Shown: in pieces, positions 14,841 through 16,846 of the stretch
Numbering within the stretch: position 1 is the stretch's first letter
Layout of the letters: each line of letters opens with the position of its first letter
Source: Desulfobacterales bacterium HSG17
GTDB lineage: Bacteria; Desulfobacterota; Desulfobacteria; Desulfobacterales; Desulfococcaceae
Assembly (NCBI GenBank): GCA_030377945.1
Contig: JAUCGD010000060.1
Span: 1 to 16,846 of the forward strand
DNA: 16,846 bases
Reading direction: 5' to 3'
Notes under the pieces: model-generated
The model's database searches: none
The model's input: only the letters and a program-made list of their open reading frames with translations
What the model was told of the DNA's origin: nothing
Program-made: the position numbers and the translations under genes

Positions 14841-14880
14841 GTGAGATTTGAGAATAGTTGTCTGTCTCCTCAAATCTCAC
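14841..14880. repeat. Perfect 12-bp inverted repeat (hairpin) between hcp and the HD gene
   Basis: GTGAGATTTGAG (14841-14852) pairs exactly with CTCAAATCTCAC (14869-14880) across a 16-base loop. There is no U-tract on either strand after the stem, so it is not a textbook intrinsic terminator. It may be an RNA-processing or stabilising hairpin or a protein-binding palindrome. Confidence 0.7.
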
Positions 14881-14896
14881 ACTCTATCAATTCTAC

Positions 14897-15020
14897 TGTT
14901 TGGACGAGAACTTGCCCAGATGTGAGGCGCAAGAACTTTTGCAACCGGAGTGTACTGTAGTACATGAGGATTGCAAAAGTTTGCAGCAACGAAGCAGATG
15001 GGTGAGTTGTCGTTCAAACA
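14897..15020. repeat. About 124-bp imperfect palindromic REP/MITE-like element
   Basis: The two halves are imperfect reverse complements around TGTACTGTAGTACA (14951-14964). Matching blocks from outside inward are TGTTTG/CAAACA, ACGA/TCGT, AACT/AGTT, CCCA/TGGG, AACTTTTGCAA/TTGCAAAAGTT and TGTACT/AGTACA, with a 15- versus 17-base unmatched bulge on either side. It begins four bases beyond the hcp stop and is richer in G+C than the surrounding DNA. It encodes nothing. The size and symmetry suggest a dispersed intergenic repeat; I have an uncertain recollection of similar sequences in other proteobacterial or Desulfobacterota genomes. Confidence 0.65.
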
Positions 15021-15023
15021 ACA

Positions 15024-16667
15024 CTATTTACCTTGCATCATGGCTTCAATATCATCATCAGCGTTGGTAATAGGTTTAATATCAAAATTCTCAACAAGTA
15101 CGTTCAACACAGTTGGAGAAACAAAAGCAGGAAGTGTTGGTCCAAGACGAATACCCTTTACGCCCAGATGAAGAAGAGCAAGAAGAACAGCAACAGCCTT
15201 TTGCTCATACCATCCAATATCATAGGAGAGTGGCAGGTCATTAACATGATCTAGACCAAATACTTCCTGAAGTTTAAGGGCAATAACTACAAGTGAGTAG
15301 CTGTCATTACACTGTCCTGCATCAAGTACTCTTGGAATACCGCCAATATCACCGAGGTCCAGTTTGTTATATCTGTATTTTGCACATCCGGCAGTCAGGA
15401 TAATTGTATCCTTTGGAAGTTTTTCAGCAACTTCTGTAAAGTAGTTTCTTCCTTTTTGACGGCCGTCGCATCCTGCCATAACAACAAAACGTTTGATAGC
15501 ACCTGATTTAACAGCATCAACAACTTTGTCTGCAAGGGCAAGTACCTGATTGTGGGCAAATCCACCTACAATTTTACCTGTCTCAATTTCAGTTGGAGCA
15601 GAACATCCCTTTGCTTTTTCTATGATTGCAGAAAAATCTTTGGCTCCGCCATCTGCTCTGTCTGCAATGTGTATTATACCAGGATATCCAACCACACCAG
15701 TTGTAAAAACTTTGTCTTTATAAGTGTTTTTCTTTTTCATGGGTACAATACAGTTTGTGGTCATGAGGATAGGGCCATTAAAGGATTCAAAATCTTCATT
15801 CTGATGCCACCAGGAACTTCCGTAATTACCTTTAAGGTGACTGTATTTTTTAAATGCAGGATAGTACTGGGCAGGAAGCATTTCACCATGGGTATAGACA
15901 TCAACACCTGTACCTTCAGTCTGTTTTAAGAGCTCTTCCATATCCTTAAGGTCATGACCGGAGATCAATATTCCAGGATTTGAATCAACTCCAAGGTTAA
16001 CTTCAGTCAGTTCCGGATGTCCATAGGTAGAAGTATTAGCTCCATCAAGAGCTGCCATGGCGGTTACAGAAACTTCACCGGCTTTAAGTACCATGCCGAC
16101 CATTTCATCTACACTGAGATCCTGAGTAGTAGATGCAAGGGCTTCAAAGAAGAAATCAAAAATTTCATCTTTTTCAACACCAAGAACTGCTGCATGTTCT
16201 GCATAGGCAGCAATTCCTTTTAATCCGAGAATCAGAAGTTCACGAAGAGATCTTACATCTTCATTCTCTGTTGCAAGGACTCCTACAGTTTCGGCTTTAG
16301 CCTGAAAAGAAGCAATATCATCGGAATACCATGTTGCACTTTCATGGAGATCAGAACCTACTTTATCTTTTACGCTTTCATAGAGTTCTTTTTTAACTTT
16401 CTGGGCATTTTGAATCCATTCAACCAGGTTTTCTTCATCAAAGTTTGCATTTGTAATAGTTGTGAAAAGAGCCTGGGCAACAAATAGACCGGTTTCTTGA
16501 TTAGTTGGTGCTCCATTGGCTTTTGCAGCACTGGCAATCACACCGATTCCCTTAAGATTGTAAATCAACAGATCCTGAAGGTTTGATGTCTCTCCATCTT
16601 TTCCACACACACCTTTTACTGTACATCCTTGATTTTTAGCAGTTTCCTGACATTGATAACAAAACAT
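15024..16667 (-). CDS. hcp: Hybrid cluster protein (class I; hydroxylamine / NO reductase)
   Basis: The protein has 547 residues. The N-terminal cluster motif is Cys3, Cys6, Cys15, Cys21 (C-x2-C-x8-C-x5-C), the class I spacing of strict anaerobes. All eight ligands of the hybrid 4Fe-2S-2O cluster can be placed: His238, Glu262, Cys306, Cys400, Cys428, Cys453, Glu488 and Lys490. Each is offset by exactly six from the numbering of Desulfovibrio vulgaris Hcp. Hcp reduces NO (and hydroxylamine in vitro) and protects anaerobes from nitrosative stress. The ATG is preceded by AGGAGAG with a seven-base spacer. Upstream are TATAAT and an FNR/HcpR-type palindrome. It is the first gene of the minus-strand cluster. 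In other sulfate reducers hcp is controlled by HcpR, a CRP/FNR-family regulator. Confidence 0.97.
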   Translation of the reverse strand: MFCYQCQETAKNQGCTVKGVCGKDGETSNLQDLLIYNLKGIGVIASAAKANGAPTNQETGLFVAQALFTTITNANFDEENLVEWIQNAQKVKKELYESVKDKVGSDLHESATWYSDDIASFQAKAETVGVLATENEDVRSLRELLILGLKGIAAYAEHAAVLGVEKDEIFDFFFEALASTTQDLSVDEMVGMVLKAGEVSVTAMAALDGANTSTYGHPELTEVNLGVDSNPGILISGHDLKDMEELLKQTEGTGVDVYTHGEMLPAQYYPAFKKYSHLKGNYGSSWWHQNEDFESFNGPILMTTNCIVPMKKKNTYKDKVFTTGVVGYPGIIHIADRADGGAKDFSAIIEKAKGCSAPTEIETGKIVGGFAHNQVLALADKVVDAVKSGAIKRFVVMAGCDGRQKGRNYFTEVAEKLPKDTIILTAGCAKYRYNKLDLGDIGGIPRVLDAGQCNDSYSLVVIALKLQEVFGLDHVNDLPLSYDIGWYEQKAVAVLLALLHLGVKGIRLGPTLPAFVSPTVLNVLVENFDIKPITNADDDIEAMMQGK

Positions 16668-16740
16668 TATAATCTCTCCTTTTATTACGGTTAACGAACA
16701 ATTAAAAATTACATTAATCTTTACTTCTGGGTTAGAACTT

Positions 16741-16746
16741 ATTATA
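16741..16746 (-). promoter_or_regulatory. Putative -10 box of hcp
   Basis: The minus strand reads TATAAT exactly. Seventeen bases upstream is GGTCAA, a poor -35, as expected for an activator-dependent promoter. The inferred transcription start is near 16734, leaving a leader of about 65 bases. Confidence 0.5.
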
Positions 16747-16763
16747 AAAAAGAGTGTAAATCC

Positions 16764-16777
16764 TTGACCTGGATCAA
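16764..16777. promoter_or_regulatory. FNR/HcpR-type operator upstream of hcp
   Basis: TTGACCTGGATCAA differs from the FNR-family consensus TTGAT-N4-ATCAA at one position, and symmetry extends to CTTGA/TCAAG (16763-16778). Its centre lies about 104 bases upstream of the hcp start codon and about 24 bases from the 5' end of the -10 box. HcpR, an FNR-family regulator of hcp in sulfate reducers, is the likely ligand, but this is inferred. Confidence 0.6.
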
Positions 16778-16846
16778 GTATTCAAACTTTTTTAATTTTT
16801 TTTGGGTTTTAAAAATTAATTTAACTTTTTTCAACAGGTTGTTATG

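Noticed and set aside
14858..15171. Small plus-strand open frames across the palindromic element and the end of hcp
   Set aside because: They run through the inverted repeat and antisense to hcp, with no sensible start context.
16844..16846. Possible divergent gene starting at the final ATG
   Set aside because: Only the start codon is visible and the preceding AGG is weak, so a gene cannot be supported from this window.

Overview
The window looks like chromosomal DNA of an anaerobic, AT-rich sulfate-reducer-type bacterium (Desulfobacterota, Desulfobacteraceae-like). That reading rests on gene content: a class I hybrid cluster protein, many ferredoxin-type proteins, a siroheme/4Fe-4S reductase-like protein with a PCP_red N-terminus, and lipid genes resembling those of Desulfobacteraceae. 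No rRNA, tRNA, CRISPR array, transposase or integrase was seen. The taxonomic call is inference.

Region 1 (1-2700, + strand) begins with the 3' end of a TPR-like gene cut by the window edge. It is followed by a flavodoxin/ferredoxin fusion (EFR1 type) and a PLP enzyme closest to D-cysteine desulfhydrase. Decayed copies of the extreme 3' end of the first gene recur after each of these two genes (about 1361-1427 and 2602-2690). This looks like the footprint of an old tandem paralogue array or of repeated segmental exchange.

Region 2 (2854-12379, + strand) is a tight six-gene operon that I read as a neutral-lipid or wax-ester locus. The order is WS/DGAT acyltransferase with an unusual C-terminal Cys/His module, a small [4Fe-4S] ferredoxin, two tandem paralogous ~690-residue proteins, a Ser-type alpha/beta hydrolase, and an ABC1/UbiB-family kinase-like protein with two C-terminal membrane helices. 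The C-terminal halves of the ~690-residue pair resemble whole cyanobacterial acyl-ACP reductase (AAR). The first paralogue keeps the catalytic Cys of AAR; the second has Asn there and has also lost the GLGAFT-like motif. The pair may therefore be an active reductase plus a non-catalytic or repurposed partner. Both carry an extra ~315-residue N-terminal domain that I do not recognise. A plausible scheme is fatty acyl-ACP/CoA to aldehyde (then alcohol) to wax ester, with the hydrolase and kinase acting in lipid turnover or control. This is the best candidate here for an undescribed system.

Region 3 (12395-16846, - strand) is a nitrosative/redox-stress cluster read right to left: hcp, an HD-domain protein whose HD dyad reads Tyr-Asn, a Cys-rich ferredoxin-like protein, and a siroheme/4Fe-4S reductase-like protein. 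Upstream of hcp are a near-consensus FNR/HcpR-type palindrome (TTGACCTGGATCAA) and a perfect TATAAT. Between hcp and the HD gene lie a ~124-bp imperfect palindromic REP/MITE-like element and a perfect 12-bp hairpin. Regions 2 and 3 converge with only 15 bp between stop codons.
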